Notes under the pieces: model-generated
Told to the model about the DNA's origin: nothing
The model's database searches: none
The model's input: the letters and a program-made list of their open reading frames with translations, nothing else
From: Bog-756 sp963776225
Lineage (GTDB): Bacteria > Actinomycetota > Acidimicrobiia > Acidimicrobiales > RAAP-2
Assembly (NCBI GenBank): GCA_963776225.1
Contig: CAVZLL010000004.1
Span: 682,001 to 746,000 of the forward strand
DNA length: 64,000 bases
Reading direction: 5' to 3'
In this document: positions 45,131 to 54,646 of the stretch, in pieces
Position numbering within the stretch: the first letter of the stretch is position 1
How the letters are laid out: each line of letters starts with the position of its first letter
Translations under genes and position numbers: made by a program

Positions 45131-46533
45131 TCCGCGGTCCCCCCGATGGTCACGCCGGTCAGGCGCATGGTGGCCTGGCCGCAGCCGACCGGCACGCTCT
45201 GCCCGTCCTTGCCGCAGGTGCCGGGCGTCATCGAGAAGTCGGTGCCCACCGCGTCGATCCGTTTGAGGATCTCGGGTCCGTTGCCGATGAGGTTGGCATC
45301 GCGGAGCGGCTCGGTGATCCTGCCGTCCTCGATGAGGTACGCCTCGGTGGTCCCGAAGACGAAGTCCCCGGTCGTGGTGTTGACCTGACCCCCGCCGAGC
45401 CGGGCCACGTAGACCCCCCGTGGGGTCTGGGCCACGATCTCGTCGGCATCGTCCGGTCCGGGCAACAGGAAGGTGTTGGTCATCCGGACCATCGGCAGGT
45501 GCTGGTAGGTCTGGCGCCGACCGTTCCCCGACGAGACCCGTCCCTCCTTGCGGGCCCGCAGGAAGTCCCACAGGTAGTCGGTGAGGACCCCGTCCTCGAT
45601 GAGGACCGTGCGCTGGGCGGGCCGTCCCTCGTCGTCGACCCCGTAGGTGCCCCACTCCGACCCGACGGTGCCGTCGTCGACGAGGGTCACCAGCGGGCTC
45701 GCCACCTGTTTGCCGACCATCCCGGTGTAGACCGAGGCGTCCTTGGCGATGTGGTCGGCCTCGAGGCCGTGACCGCAGGCCTCGTGGAACAGGATGCCCC
45801 CGCTCCCCCCGGCCAGGACCACCGGCAGCTCCCCGGAAGGAGCCGGCCGGGCGGAGAGCTTGGCCAGTGCCCGCCCGGCGGCCATCCGGGCCAGCTCCTC
45901 CACGGACACCTCGTCGAACAGCTCGAACCCGAGGGTCCGGGCAGCCGTTTCGAACCCGGTCTGGAGACCGGTGTCGCCGACCGCGACGCACGAGACGGAG
46001 AAGCGGGTCCGCGCCTGCTCGTCCCCGACCAGGAGGCCGTCGGAATTGGCGATCAGCACCTGGCGCCGTGAGCTCCCGCACCCGGCCTGCACCTGCGAGA
46101 CGGCGTCCCCGGTGGATCGGGCAGCATCGTCTGCACGGGTCAGCAGGTCGAGCGCCTCGGGCTTCGTCCCGGTCACCGGCGCACCCCTGCCCTCCGCGCC
46201 ACCGTCCGGGTCGCGCCGTCCCGATCCGGCGGGCGGCCCGAGCGCCACCGTGGTGGTCCCTTGCACGGCGCCGCGTGCGACCGCCGCGGCGGCTTCCGCC
46301 GCCCGCAGCAGCCCCGCCTCGCTGAGATCGGCGGTATGTGCGAACCCGGTGGTCTCCCCGGAGACGACCCTGATGCCGGCACCGCGCTCGCGTCCGGAGG
46401 ACAGTTCCTCGACCCGTCCGTCGTCGAGCATGGCAGAGGAGGTCGACCTGTCCTCGGCGAACACCTCGGCGAACTCTCCGCCGTTGCGGAGCGCCTCGGA
46501 CAGCACCCGTTCCAAGACAGGGGATTCGATCAC
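45127..46533 (-). CDS. tldD: TldD-family metalloprotease subunit
   Basis: 468 aa. Zinc protease subunit with HEACGHGLEADHI (HExxxH), the family GGGQVNTTTGDFVFG and PLRDANLIGNGPEILKRID segments, and a CGKDGQSVPVGCGQ end. The start ATG 46533 is preceded by GAGGAGG. First gene of the tldD-tldE pair, divergent from the thioesterase. A low-conservation Gly/Arg loop (residues about 100-120) is longer than usual. Confidence 0.93.
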   Translation of the reverse strand: MIESPVLERVLSEALRNGGEFAEVFAEDRSTSSAMLDDGRVEELSSGRERGAGIRVVSGETTGFAHTADLSEAGLLRAAEAAAAVARGAVQGTTTVALGPPAGSGRRDPDGGAEGRGAPVTGTKPEALDLLTRADDAARSTGDAVSQVQAGCGSSRRQVLIANSDGLLVGDEQARTRFSVSCVAVGDTGLQTGFETAARTLGFELFDEVSVEELARMAAGRALAKLSARPAPSGELPVVLAGGSGGILFHEACGHGLEADHIAKDASVYTGMVGKQVASPLVTLVDDGTVGSEWGTYGVDDEGRPAQRTVLIEDGVLTDYLWDFLRARKEGRVSSGNGRRQTYQHLPMVRMTNTFLLPGPDDADEIVAQTPRGVYVARLGGGQVNTTTGDFVFGTTEAYLIEDGRITEPLRDANLIGNGPEILKRIDAVGTDFSMTPGTCGKDGQSVPVGCGQATMRLTGVTIGGTAE

Positions 46534-46601
46534 TGCAGCCTCCTCGCATCACCGCTCGCCGCCCGGTGGCCGACGTCAGCTGTGTCACGTATCGTACCGG
46601 C

Positions 46602-46979
46602 GTGGCCCCGCGTACCGGTCTGTCGGCCCGCATCCAGCTGGAGGTCACCGGGGCCGACACCGCGGAGGCGTTCCGCTCGGGCTCGGTGCCCGTCCTCGCC
46701 ACGCCGCGCCTGATCGCGCTCTGTGAGGAAGCCAGCTGCCTGGCCATCGAGGGGCACCTACCGGAGCACGGGACCTCGGTCGCCAAGCGGCTCCAGTTCG
46801 ACCACCTCGTCCCGGTGGGCATCGGGGGGACGGTCCAGGCAGAGGCGACGCTCGACCGGATCGAGGGTCGCCGGCTGGTGTTCACCCTGTCCGTCTCCGA
46901 GGAGGCCGGCCTGGTGGCCGCCGGCAAGCTGATCCGGGTCGTCGTCGACCGGGAGGCCTTCCTCTCCAACGTCCGCTGA
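46602..46979 (+). CDS. FlK-like hotdog thioesterase
   Basis: 125 aa. Resembles the fluoroacetyl-CoA thioesterase family: SVPVLATPRLIALCEEAS, VAKRLQFDHLVPVGIGGTVQAEA and AAGKLIRVVVDREAF. It would hydrolyse a small acyl-CoA. GTG 46602 is preferred because TATCGT ends 6 nt before it (leaderless); an upstream GTG at 46566 would add 12 residues. Monocistronic, just before dxs. Confidence 0.75.
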   Translation: MAPRTGLSARIQLEVTGADTAEAFRSGSVPVLATPRLIALCEEASCLAIEGHLPEHGTSVAKRLQFDHLVPVGIGGTVQAEATLDRIEGRRLVFTLSVSEEAGLVAAGKLIRVVVDREAFLSNVR

Positions 46980-47084
46980 TCACCGGAACCGGTCCCGCGG
47001 ACCGCCCCGTACCCTGCCCAGAGACCGCCCCGTCCACGTCCCTGGTCCTCGTGGCGTGCAACGCGGCGCTGGTACCCTTGGCCC

Positions 47085-49043
47085 ATCACTCGCCACCCTG
47101 ACCTGATCCTCGACACCATCGAGAGCCCCTCCGATCTTCGGACGCTCTCCCCCGACCAGCTCGCCCGGCTCGCGACCGAGATCCGCGAGTTCATCGTCGG
47201 CACGGTGACCGCCACCGGCGGCCATCTTGGCTCCAACCTGGGCGTGGTCGAGCTCACCCTGGCGCTCCACCGGACGTTCGACTCGCCGCGTGACGCGCTG
47301 CTCTGGGACACCGGCCACCAGGCCTACGTCCACAAGCTGGTCACCGGGCGACGCGACGGCTTCACCCACCTGCGCCAGGAGGACGGCCTGTCCGGCTACC
47401 CCAACCGCACCGAGTCGGAGCACGACTGGGTCGAGAACAGCCACGCATCGACGGTGCTCAGCTACGCGCACGGGTTGGCCAGCGCCTTCGAGCTCCAGGG
47501 GAGCGACCGGCGGGTGGTGGCCGTGGTCGGCGACGGGGCCCTCACGGGAGGGATGGCGTACGAGGCCCTCAACAACCTCGGCCACTCCGGCACGCGGGTG
47601 CTCATCGTGCTCAACGACAACGGGCGCTCGTACGCGCCAACTGTGTCGCGCCTCTCGCTGAGCCTCACCCATCTCCGTCTCAGCCCCACCTACGTCCAGG
47701 CCCGACAGCGGATCCGCCACCTGCTCCGCGAGCTCCCTGGCGTCGGCGAGCTCGCCGTCTCGGGCGTCCACGGTCTCACCAGCGCCCTCCGGGAGGTGGT
47801 GACCCCGCACACGTTCTTCGAGGCGCTGGGCATCCGCTACGCGGGTCCCATCGACGGGCACGACATCGCCGGCGTCGAGCAGGCCCTGGCCAACGCGACC
47901 GAGTGGCCCGGACCGATCGTGGTCCACGTCCTGACCCAGAAGGGCCGCGGCTATGCCCCAGCCGAGGAGGACGACGTGCAGCGGCTGCACGACTTCAAGG
48001 TGACCGCCGCTCCGGTCGCGGCTCCCGACGTCGGATCGATCCGACCGGCCTCCGTCGGGAGCCCTGCGGGGGCCCCGGATGTCCCGCTGACCACGTACAC
48101 CGACGCGTTCACCCGTGCCCTGCTCCTCCACGCCGAGGCCGATCCCCGAGTCGTCGCCATCACCGCGGCGATGCCCGGTCCGACCGGGCTGCTCCCCTTC
48201 GAGGCCCGGTTCCCGGACCGGTTCATGGACGTCGGCATCGCCGAGCAGCACGCGGTGACCGCAGCAGCCGGCCTGGCCATGGCCGGCATGCGCCCGGTGG
48301 TGGCCGTCTACTCGACCTTCTTCAGCCGGGCCTTCGACCAGGCGAATCTCGACGTGGGGCTGCACAAGCTGCCGGTCGTCCTCGTGCTCGACCGAGCCGG
48401 CATCACCGGGGACGACGGCCCCAGCCATCACGGGGTGGTGGACCTCGCCCTCTGCCTCTCGATCCCCGGCATGACCGTGTTCGCCCCCTCCTCCGCCCCC
48501 GAGGTCGAGGCCATGTTGGCGACCGCGCTCACCCTCGACGGCCCGTCGGTCATCCGCTTCCCGAAGACGCCCGCTCCCCCGGAACGGCCGGGGGCGGTCG
48601 GGTCGGGTCTCGAGGCCCGGCTGGTGCGCGACGGCGACGGATCGGTCTGCATCCTTGCCGTCGGCAAGATGCTCGCGGCGGCCGAGGACGCAGCCGTTCG
48701 GCTCGCCACCGAAGGGGTCGAGGTGACCATCTGGGATCCTCGGGTGATCTCCCATCCCGACCCCGACATGCTGACCGACGCCGGACGGCACGCCGTGGTG
48801 GTCACCGTCGAGGACGGTGTGCGGTACGGCGGGGCGGGGATGTTCCTGGCCGACACCCTCCAGCGCACCCTCCCGCTCGGGACCGTGCCCCCGGTCGTGG
48901 TGCGCGGCATCCCCCGTAGCTTCCTCGCGCAGGGCAAGCCCGACCGGATCCTCGCCCGTCTCGGGCTCGACGGGGACGGGCTGTCACGGACCGTGCGAGA
49001 CTCGCTGAGCGCCCTCGCCGAAGGCGGGAAGGGACCGGTCTGA
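47085..49043 (+). CDS. dxs: 1-deoxy-D-xylulose-5-phosphate synthase, non-canonical start
   Basis: Thiamine-diphosphate enzyme that begins the MEP isoprenoid pathway from pyruvate and glyceraldehyde-3-phosphate. Motifs: GGHLGSNLGVVELTLALH, DTGHQAYVHKLVTGR, the ThDP site GDGALTGGMAYEALNN, MDVGIAEQHAVTAAAGLA, and DRAGITGDDGPSHHG. The conserved N-terminus (LDTIESPSDLRTLSPDQLARL) lies upstream of the first in-frame GTG (47205), yet no ATG, GTG or TTG precedes it. TACCCT (47073-47078) ends 6 nt before an in-frame ATC at 47085, so I place the start there; CTG 47103 is the alternative. From 47085 the protein is 652 aa. Confidence 0.88.
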   Translation: MTRHPDLILDTIESPSDLRTLSPDQLARLATEIREFIVGTVTATGGHLGSNLGVVELTLALHRTFDSPRDALLWDTGHQAYVHKLVTGRRDGFTHLRQEDGLSGYPNRTESEHDWVENSHASTVLSYAHGLASAFELQGSDRRVVAVVGDGALTGGMAYEALNNLGHSGTRVLIVLNDNGRSYAPTVSRLSLSLTHLRLSPTYVQARQRIRHLLRELPGVGELAVSGVHGLTSALREVVTPHTFFEALGIRYAGPIDGHDIAGVEQALANATEWPGPIVVHVLTQKGRGYAPAEEDDVQRLHDFKVTAAPVAAPDVGSIRPASVGSPAGAPDVPLTTYTDAFTRALLLHAEADPRVVAITAAMPGPTGLLPFEARFPDRFMDVGIAEQHAVTAAAGLAMAGMRPVVAVYSTFFSRAFDQANLDVGLHKLPVVLVLDRAGITGDDGPSHHGVVDLALCLSIPGMTVFAPSSAPEVEAMLATALTLDGPSVIRFPKTPAPPERPGAVGSGLEARLVRDGDGSVCILAVGKMLAAAEDAAVRLATEGVEVTIWDPRVISHPDPDMLTDAGRHAVVVTVEDGVRYGGAGMFLADTLQRTLPLGTVPPVVVRGIPRSFLAQGKPDRILARLGLDGDGLSRTVRDSLSALAEGGKGPV

Positions 49044-49082
49044 CCCGGGAACCAGCGTGGCGCCGCTGGTTGCCGCCCGAAT

Positions 49083-49096
49083 CGAAACGTGTTCTA
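49083..49096. promoter_or_regulatory. KstR-like operator before fadD19
   Basis: CGAAACGTGTTCTA matches the mycobacterial KstR consensus TNNAACNNGTTNNA at 7 of 8 fixed positions and ends 11 bp before the ATG of the fadD19-like gene, where it would cover the promoter. Two similar sites stand before the other steroid genes. Confidence 0.45.
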
Positions 49097-49107
49097 CTGA
49101 CAGCCCG

Positions 49108-50754
49108 ATGACCACCTTCAACCTGGCCGACCTGTTCGAGGCGGCGGTCGACGCCTACGGGGACCGGGAGTACCTGCTTGCCGCCGGGGAGCGCCGCACC
49201 TACGCGCAGATGGAGGAGCGGGCCAACCGGCTCGCCCACTTCCTCGCCTCACAGGGGATCGGCCCGGGCGATCACGTGGGCATCTACTCGCTCAACTGCG
49301 TCGAATGGGTGGAGACCGCCTGGGCGGTCTTCAAGCTGCGGGCGGTCTGGATCAACATCAACTACCGCTACGTGAAGGACGAGCTCCGGTACCTCTTCAC
49401 CAATGCCGACCTGGTCGCGCTCGTCCACCAGGCGGAGTTCTCCCCCCAGGTCGCCGACCTGCTGCCCGACCTCCCCGACCTCCGGTTGGTCATCGGCATC
49501 GACGACGGTTCGGGCGTCTCCCTCGGCGAGGGGACGGTCCGCTACGAGGAGGTCCTGGCCGAGGGTGACCCGGATCGCGACTTCGCCCCCCGGTCGAACG
49601 ACGACCACTACATCCTCTACACCGGTGGGACCACCGGTATGCCCAAGGGCGTGGTCTGGCGCCACGAGGACGTCTTCTACGCGCTGGGCGGGGGCGTCGA
49701 TCCCACCACCAACACACGGATCCGGCGCCCCGAGCAGATGGTCGAGAAGGGCCGGGCCGGGCAGCTCACCCTCCTGCCCATCGCCCCCCTCATGCACGGC
49801 GCGACCCAGTGGTCGGTCATGGGGCAGAGCTTCGTCGGCAACCGCACCATCCTCGTCCCCAGGTTCGACCCCCACGAGGTGTGGCGGCTCATCGAGACGG
49901 AGCGGGCCAACTCGCTCATGATCACCGGCGACGCCATGGGCAAGCCGCTCATCGAGGCACTCGACGATCCGGGCGCCTCCTACGACCTCTCCTCCCTGCT
50001 GGCGGTGACCTCATCGGCCGCCCTCTTCTCCGCCCCGGTCAAGGACGAGTTCTTCCGCCATCTGCCCGACCTCGTGATCACCGACGCGGTCGGGTCGTCC
50101 GAATCGGGCAACAACGGGATGGCCGTCGTGACCAAGGGCGGGACCGCCATGAAGAGCGGCCCCACCATCAGCATCCTCGGGGAGACCGTCGTCTTCGACG
50201 AGGACCTGGTCCCGGTGGTGCCGGGTTCGGGCACCATCGGCAAGATCGCCCGCTCCGGCGACATCCCGGTCGGCTACTACAACGACCCGGTCAAGACGGC
50301 CGAGGTGTTCGTCACCGTCGGGGGGACCCGCTACGTGATGCCGGGCGACTTCGCGACGGTGGAGGCCGACGGGACGGTCACCCTGCTCGGGCGCGGCTCG
50401 GTCTCGATCAACTCGGGCGGGGAGAAGATCTTCCCGGAGGAGGTCGAGTCGGCGGTGCGCTCCCACCCGGACGTCTTCGACGCCATCGTGGTCGGCGCGC
50501 CCGACGACCGCTGGGGCCAGCGGGTGGCCGCGATCATCCAGCCCCGGTCCGGCCGCGGACCGTCCCTCGAGGACATCCAGGCCCACTGCAGGGACGCCAT
50601 CGCCGGCTACAAGGTCCCGCGCCAGCTCCACGTGGTCGAGGCCATCGTGCGCTCCCCGAGCGGGAAGCCCGACTACCGATGGGCCGCGGAGGTCGTGGGG
50701 GAGTCACCGGAGGAGACCGACAGCGGAGGCGCCCGCACGGCAGCGGGCAGCTGA
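49108..50754 (+). CDS. fadD19: FadD19-like steroid side-chain acyl-CoA ligase
   Basis: 548 aa. Adenylating ligase; in mycobacteria FadD19 activates the C8 side chain of cholesterol metabolites. Strong segment-by-segment resemblance: LRYLFTNADLVALVH, YTGGTTGMPKGVVWRHED, PLMHGATQWS, ITGDAMGKPLIEAL, SYDLSSLLAVTSSAALFS, DAVGSSESG, GDIPVGYYNDPVKTAEVF, LGRGSVSINSGGEKIFPEEV and the catalytic Lys in SPSGKPDYRW. ATG 49108 is close behind the KstR-like site. The next gene follows by 7 bp, suggesting a short operon. Confidence 0.88.
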   Translation: MTTFNLADLFEAAVDAYGDREYLLAAGERRTYAQMEERANRLAHFLASQGIGPGDHVGIYSLNCVEWVETAWAVFKLRAVWININYRYVKDELRYLFTNADLVALVHQAEFSPQVADLLPDLPDLRLVIGIDDGSGVSLGEGTVRYEEVLAEGDPDRDFAPRSNDDHYILYTGGTTGMPKGVVWRHEDVFYALGGGVDPTTNTRIRRPEQMVEKGRAGQLTLLPIAPLMHGATQWSVMGQSFVGNRTILVPRFDPHEVWRLIETERANSLMITGDAMGKPLIEALDDPGASYDLSSLLAVTSSAALFSAPVKDEFFRHLPDLVITDAVGSSESGNNGMAVVTKGGTAMKSGPTISILGETVVFDEDLVPVVPGSGTIGKIARSGDIPVGYYNDPVKTAEVFVTVGGTRYVMPGDFATVEADGTVTLLGRGSVSINSGGEKIFPEEVESAVRSHPDVFDAIVVGAPDDRWGQRVAAIIQPRSGRGPSLEDIQAHCRDAIAGYKVPRQLHVVEAIVRSPSGKPDYRWAAEVVGESPEETDSGGARTAAGS

Positions 50755-50761
50755 CCGGGCC

Positions 50762-51394
50762 GTGCCGGTCTCCTTGCGCGCCCTGCTCGAACCGCCGACC
50801 TGCGCCGTGCTCACCATGGAGATCCAGCGCGGGGTGGTCGGGGACCTGAGCTCCTTCCCCGAGCTGGCCGCAGAGGCCGACCGGGTCGGGGTCGTACCCA
50901 ACACCGCCCGCGTGCTCCGGGCGGCCAGGGAGGTCGGGACCCGGGTCGTCCACTGCACGGCGGAGTTCCGCGCCGACCGGGCCGGGTCGACGGTCAACTG
51001 CCAGCTCATCGCCGCCATGGTCCGCAACCCCGACCACCTGCTGACGGGCACGGCGGCCACCGAGCTCGTCCACGAGCTGGGTCCCGAACCCGCCGACCTG
51101 GTCTGTCCCCGCCTGCACGGGGTGTCGCCCTTCACCGGCACCGCGCTCGACACCCTGCTGCGCAGCCTCGGCGTGCGGACGGTGGTCGCAACCGGGGTCT
51201 CGGTCAACCTCGGGGTGCTCGGCCTGGCCATCGAGGCGTGCAACCTCGGCTATCAGGTGGTCGTGCCGCGGGACGCCGTGGCCGGCATCCCGACCGACTA
51301 CGCGGACGCCCTCCTCGACAACACCTTCCCCCTCATCACCACCCTGACCACGACGGACGAGGTCCTCGCAGCCTGGACCGGCGCTGCTCGTTAG
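50762..51394 (+). CDS. Isochorismatase-fold protein lacking the catalytic triad
   Basis: 210 aa, cysteine-hydrolase (isochorismatase-like) fold: CAVLTMEIQRGVVG, GTRVVHCTAEFR, LGVRTVVATGVSVNLGVLGLAIEA, and VVVPRDAVAGIP. In active enzymes the triad is Asp-Lys-Cys; here the positions appear to read Glu (TMEIQ), Arg (CPRLHG) and Gly (VNLGVL). So hydrolase activity is doubtful. GTG 50762 is 7 bp after the fadD19 stop. Its stop overlaps the convergent oxidoreductase by 4 bp. Role in steroid use unknown. Confidence 0.8.
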   Translation: MPVSLRALLEPPTCAVLTMEIQRGVVGDLSSFPELAAEADRVGVVPNTARVLRAAREVGTRVVHCTAEFRADRAGSTVNCQLIAAMVRNPDHLLTGTAATELVHELGPEPADLVCPRLHGVSPFTGTALDTLLRSLGVRTVVATGVSVNLGVLGLAIEACNLGYQVVVPRDAVAGIPTDYADALLDNTFPLITTLTTTDEVLAAWTGAAR

Positions 51395-52611
51395 GGCTTC
51401 CGGGTGCCGTCCATCTGGATCGTGGCGCAGACCGGGAGGCCGGAGACCTGCAGATCGGGGACCGGCTGCCCGAACTCGGGGTACTTGCGAACCGCGGTCG
51501 CCCGGTAGCGGGTCGTCGAGTGGACCTCGTCCTTGTCGAACTCGGGGATGACCTTGGTGCCGAAGACCTCGAGCATCTCGAGGACCTCCTCGTGCTCGAG
51601 GGAGTCGCTGGGCAGCCCGAACACGACCTGGTCGCAGTCGACCTCCTGGTACCGGGCCACCTGCTCGGCGACCTCCTCCGGACCGCCGCAGAGGAGCCAC
51701 CCCTCGGCGATCAGCTGATCCAGCGCCTCCTCGTCGGCCGGAGGGGGGATCGACTCGGGCCAGGTCGGCGCATAGTCGGGCTTGGGCATCGTGTCGTGGT
51801 ACAGGCAGACCAGTGAGTAGAGGTAGCCCCGGTAGAGGCGGAGGGCCGCGGCACGGGCCCGGTCGCGGTCACTCAGGCAGATGACCGCGTTGGTCAGCAT
51901 GACGTTGTCGTTCTTGAACTCACCGATCGGGTCGTTGCACGCCGCGACCCCCTCCTTGTAGGCGGCGATCCGCCCCTTCAACCCGAACACCGGCTCGAAG
52001 TTGAACGCGATGGCTCCGATGCCCATCTCGCCGGCCTGGGTGAACGTGCCCGGATTGCCGCAGGCGACCCAGATCGGCGGGTGACCCTTGCCGTACGGCT
52101 TGGGCAGGACGTTGTGGGGATAGGGCACGGTGAAGCTGGTCCCCTCGTACATGTAGTCGCGCTGGGCCCACATCCGCGGGATCTGCCGGACGACCTCGTT
52201 CCACTCGGCCTTGGTCGAGTTCTTGTCCATGATGTTGAACGAGGCGATCTCGTGGCTGCCGGCACCCCGCCCGGTTCCAAACTCGAACCGGTTCCGGGTC
52301 ACATGGTCCATCATCGCCGCACGCTCGGCGTAGCGGACCGGGTGCTCCTTGCGCGGGCTCAGGCTGGTGATACCCGTCCCGAGGTGGATCCGTGTGGTCT
52401 GGGCCGCCACGTACCCCATGACCACCTCGGGGGCCGACATGTGCGAGTACTCGGTCAGGGAGTGGTGCTCACCGAACCAGGCGTACTTCCAGTTGCACTG
52501 GTCGGCCTTGACCGCGTACGCCATCTCGCGCTCGATCATCCGGTGCTCGGCGTCGGTGTCGCGGGAGGCAGGTCCCGGCATGTAGCCGTTGAGAAACACT
52601 CCGAACTCCAT
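51391..52611 (-). CDS. Luciferase-like (LLM) flavin/F420-dependent oxidoreductase
   Basis: 406 aa, TIM-barrel bacterial luciferase-like family. WFGEHHSLTEYSHMSAPEV, IHLGTGITSLSPRKEHPVRYAERAAMMDH, RFEFGTGRGAGSHE and WVACGNPGTFTQAGEMG are typical. WFGEHH is shared with flavin-dependent monooxygenases of this family, so FMN rather than F420 use cannot be excluded. ATG 52611 is chosen for the AGGAG upstream. It is divergent from the fadD17-like gene, with a KstR-like site between. Confidence 0.85.
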   Translation of the reverse strand: MEFGVFLNGYMPGPASRDTDAEHRMIEREMAYAVKADQCNWKYAWFGEHHSLTEYSHMSAPEVVMGYVAAQTTRIHLGTGITSLSPRKEHPVRYAERAAMMDHVTRNRFEFGTGRGAGSHEIASFNIMDKNSTKAEWNEVVRQIPRMWAQRDYMYEGTSFTVPYPHNVLPKPYGKGHPPIWVACGNPGTFTQAGEMGIGAIAFNFEPVFGLKGRIAAYKEGVAACNDPIGEFKNDNVMLTNAVICLSDRDRARAAALRLYRGYLYSLVCLYHDTMPKPDYAPTWPESIPPPADEEALDQLIAEGWLLCGGPEEVAEQVARYQEVDCDQVVFGLPSDSLEHEEVLEMLEVFGTKVIPEFDKDEVHSTTRYRATAVRKYPEFGQPVPDLQVSGLPVCATIQMDGTRKP

Positions 52612-52673
52612 GGCGGGGCTCCTCTCGTTCCCTCGGCGGACCGGAGTCACGGTAACAGGGCATCCCCGGAATT

Positions 52674-52687
52674 CGCAACGCGTTCCA
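52674..52687. promoter_or_regulatory. KstR-like operator in the divergent oxidoreductase/fadD17 gap
   Basis: CGCAACGCGTTCCA fits TNNAACNNGTTNNA at 7 of 8 fixed positions. It lies in the 144-bp gap between the minus-strand oxidoreductase and the plus-strand ligase and could control both. Confidence 0.45.
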
Positions 52688-52755
52688 GATTTGTGCCTGG
52701 CTCCCCCACCGGACCGCCCACACCCTGCCCCTCCAGGCCGTACTCTTGTCGACCC

Positions 52756-54441
52756 ATGGCCACCGGCGAACCCGTCTTCACGATCGAGCGGTTGGTCCGG
52801 GACCGCGCCGGCGACCCGCGGACCGGCCTGGTCTTCTCCGATCGCACCTGGACCCACGACGAGGTCGTCCGGTGCCAGGCCGAACGGGCCGCCCTCCTCG
52901 TCTCCCTACGGCGCCCGGGACCGTTCCACGTCGCGCTGCTGCTCGACAACGTCCCCGAGTACGTCTTCTGGATGGGCGGCGCGGCGCTGGTCGGTGCCGT
53001 GGTGGTCGGCGGGAACCCCACCCACCGGGGGGAAGAGCTCGCCCGGGACCTCTCCCACACCGAGTGCCAGCTCCTGGTCACCGACCGCGACCACCGCACG
53101 CTGGTCGAGGGCCACGACCTCGGGCCGGCGCTCCCCGCCGACCGGATCCTGGTCGTCGACGACCCGTCGGGCGACCTGGTCGACGGAACGGCCACTCCCT
53201 ACGGAGCACTCCTGGGCAGCGTGTCCGGGGCTCCCCTGCCCGAGCCGGGCCGCGCCGGCGTGACTGCGGATTCCCTCGGCTACCTCCTGTTCACCTCGGG
53301 GACCTCCGGCGCACCCAAGGCCTGCCTCTGCAGCCAGGGTCGGCTCGCCCGGATCGGCACCACCATCGCCCAGATGTTCGAGCTCACCGACGACGACGTC
53401 TGCTACCTCGCGATGCCGCTCTTCCACTCGAACGCGCTCATGGCCGGATGGGCCCCGGCCCTCGTGGCCGGCGCGACCGCCGCCCTGCGCGAGCGGTTCA
53501 GTGCCTCGCAGTTCCTGGTCGACGTCCGTCGCTACGGGGTCACCTACTTCAACTACGTCGGGAAGCCGCTCTCCTACATCCTCGCCACGCCCGCGCTGCC
53601 CGACGATGCGGACAACCCCCTCCGGCGCTGCTTCGGCAACGAGGCGGCCGAGGCCGACGTGCCCCGCTTCGCCACGCGGTTCGGCTGCACCGTGCAGGAC
53701 GCCTACGGATCGACCGAAGGCGGGGCGGCCGTGCAGCGGACCCCCGACACCCCGCGAGGCGCCCTCGGGCGCGCCCTCCCCGGCACCCTGGTCCTCAACC
53801 CCGAGACCGGCGAGGAGTGCCCGCGGGCCGAGTTCGACGAGCACGGGCGGCTGCTCAACGCCGAGGAGGCCATCGGGGAGCTGGTCAGCCAGACCGGAGG
53901 CACCGGCTTCGAGGGGTACTGGCACAACGCCGAGGCGGAGCAGGCCCGGCTCAAGAAGGGCTGGTACTGGACCGGTGACCTGGCCTACCGGGACGCCGAC
54001 GACTTCTTCTACTTCGGTGGCAGGGACTACGACTGGCTGCGGGTCGACGGCGAGAACTTCGCCTCGGCGCCGGTCGAGGGGATCCTGCAGCGCCACCCGG
54101 ACGTGGTGCTCGCCTCGGTCTACGCGGTGCCCGACACCGCGGTCGGAGACCAGGTCATGGCGACCCTCCTCTTCCGTCCGGGGCGCAGCTTCGACGCCGA
54201 GGGGTTCGCCGGGTTCCTCGCCGGCGAGCCGGACCTCGGCACCAAGTGGGCACCGCGGTACGTGCGGGTCGCCGACGAGCTCCCGAGCACCGCCACCTCC
54301 AAGGTCCTCAAACGGGTGCTCCGTAACGAGGGATGGCACTGCGACGACCCGGTCTGGTGGCGCCCGACGAAGGATGCCCCCTACCGCCGCATGGACCCGG
54401 CCGACGTCGAGGAGCTCGACCGCGCCATCGCCGCACGCTGA
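52756..54441 (+). CDS. FadD17-like acyl-CoA ligase
   Basis: 561 aa. Adenylate-forming ligase with LFTSGTSGAPKACLCSQGR, DAYGSTEGGAAVQ, WYWTGDLAYRDADDFFYF, GRDYDWLRVDGENFASAPVE and the Lys end LPSTATSKVLKR. The overall layout is that of the FadD17/FATP-type ligases; mycobacterial FadD17 activates shorter (C5) steroid side chains. The assignment to FadD17 rests on motif style and on the setting among steroid genes. ATG 52756 follows TACTCT by 9 nt. The gene ends about 200 bp before the ECF sigma gene. Confidence 0.82.
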   Translation: MATGEPVFTIERLVRDRAGDPRTGLVFSDRTWTHDEVVRCQAERAALLVSLRRPGPFHVALLLDNVPEYVFWMGGAALVGAVVVGGNPTHRGEELARDLSHTECQLLVTDRDHRTLVEGHDLGPALPADRILVVDDPSGDLVDGTATPYGALLGSVSGAPLPEPGRAGVTADSLGYLLFTSGTSGAPKACLCSQGRLARIGTTIAQMFELTDDDVCYLAMPLFHSNALMAGWAPALVAGATAALRERFSASQFLVDVRRYGVTYFNYVGKPLSYILATPALPDDADNPLRRCFGNEAAEADVPRFATRFGCTVQDAYGSTEGGAAVQRTPDTPRGALGRALPGTLVLNPETGEECPRAEFDEHGRLLNAEEAIGELVSQTGGTGFEGYWHNAEAEQARLKKGWYWTGDLAYRDADDFFYFGGRDYDWLRVDGENFASAPVEGILQRHPDVVLASVYAVPDTAVGDQVMATLLFRPGRSFDAEGFAGFLAGEPDLGTKWAPRYVRVADELPSTATSKVLKRVLRNEGWHCDDPVWWRPTKDAPYRRMDPADVEELDRAIAAR

Positions 54442-54646
54442 GCGCCGGCGGGGTCGGCGGCCATCCGGTGCCGGTCGTGCAACGCGGAGGGGGGGTGCAG
54501 GGACTGCAGGACGTGTCCGTCACGACCGCGGCGCCAATCGCCGGGAGGCAACCGTTCCAACCGCATCGCAGGGCGACCAGACCGGTTCCGCGAGCGACGG
54601 TGCGGCCGCGGTCGAACGCGCCCGGCGCCCACCTACGCTGCGATCG

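Noticed and set aside
43748..47311. 1,187-codon minus-strand frame
   Set aside because: Only its last 460 codons are TldE; the rest is a shadow across tldD, the thioesterase and dxs.
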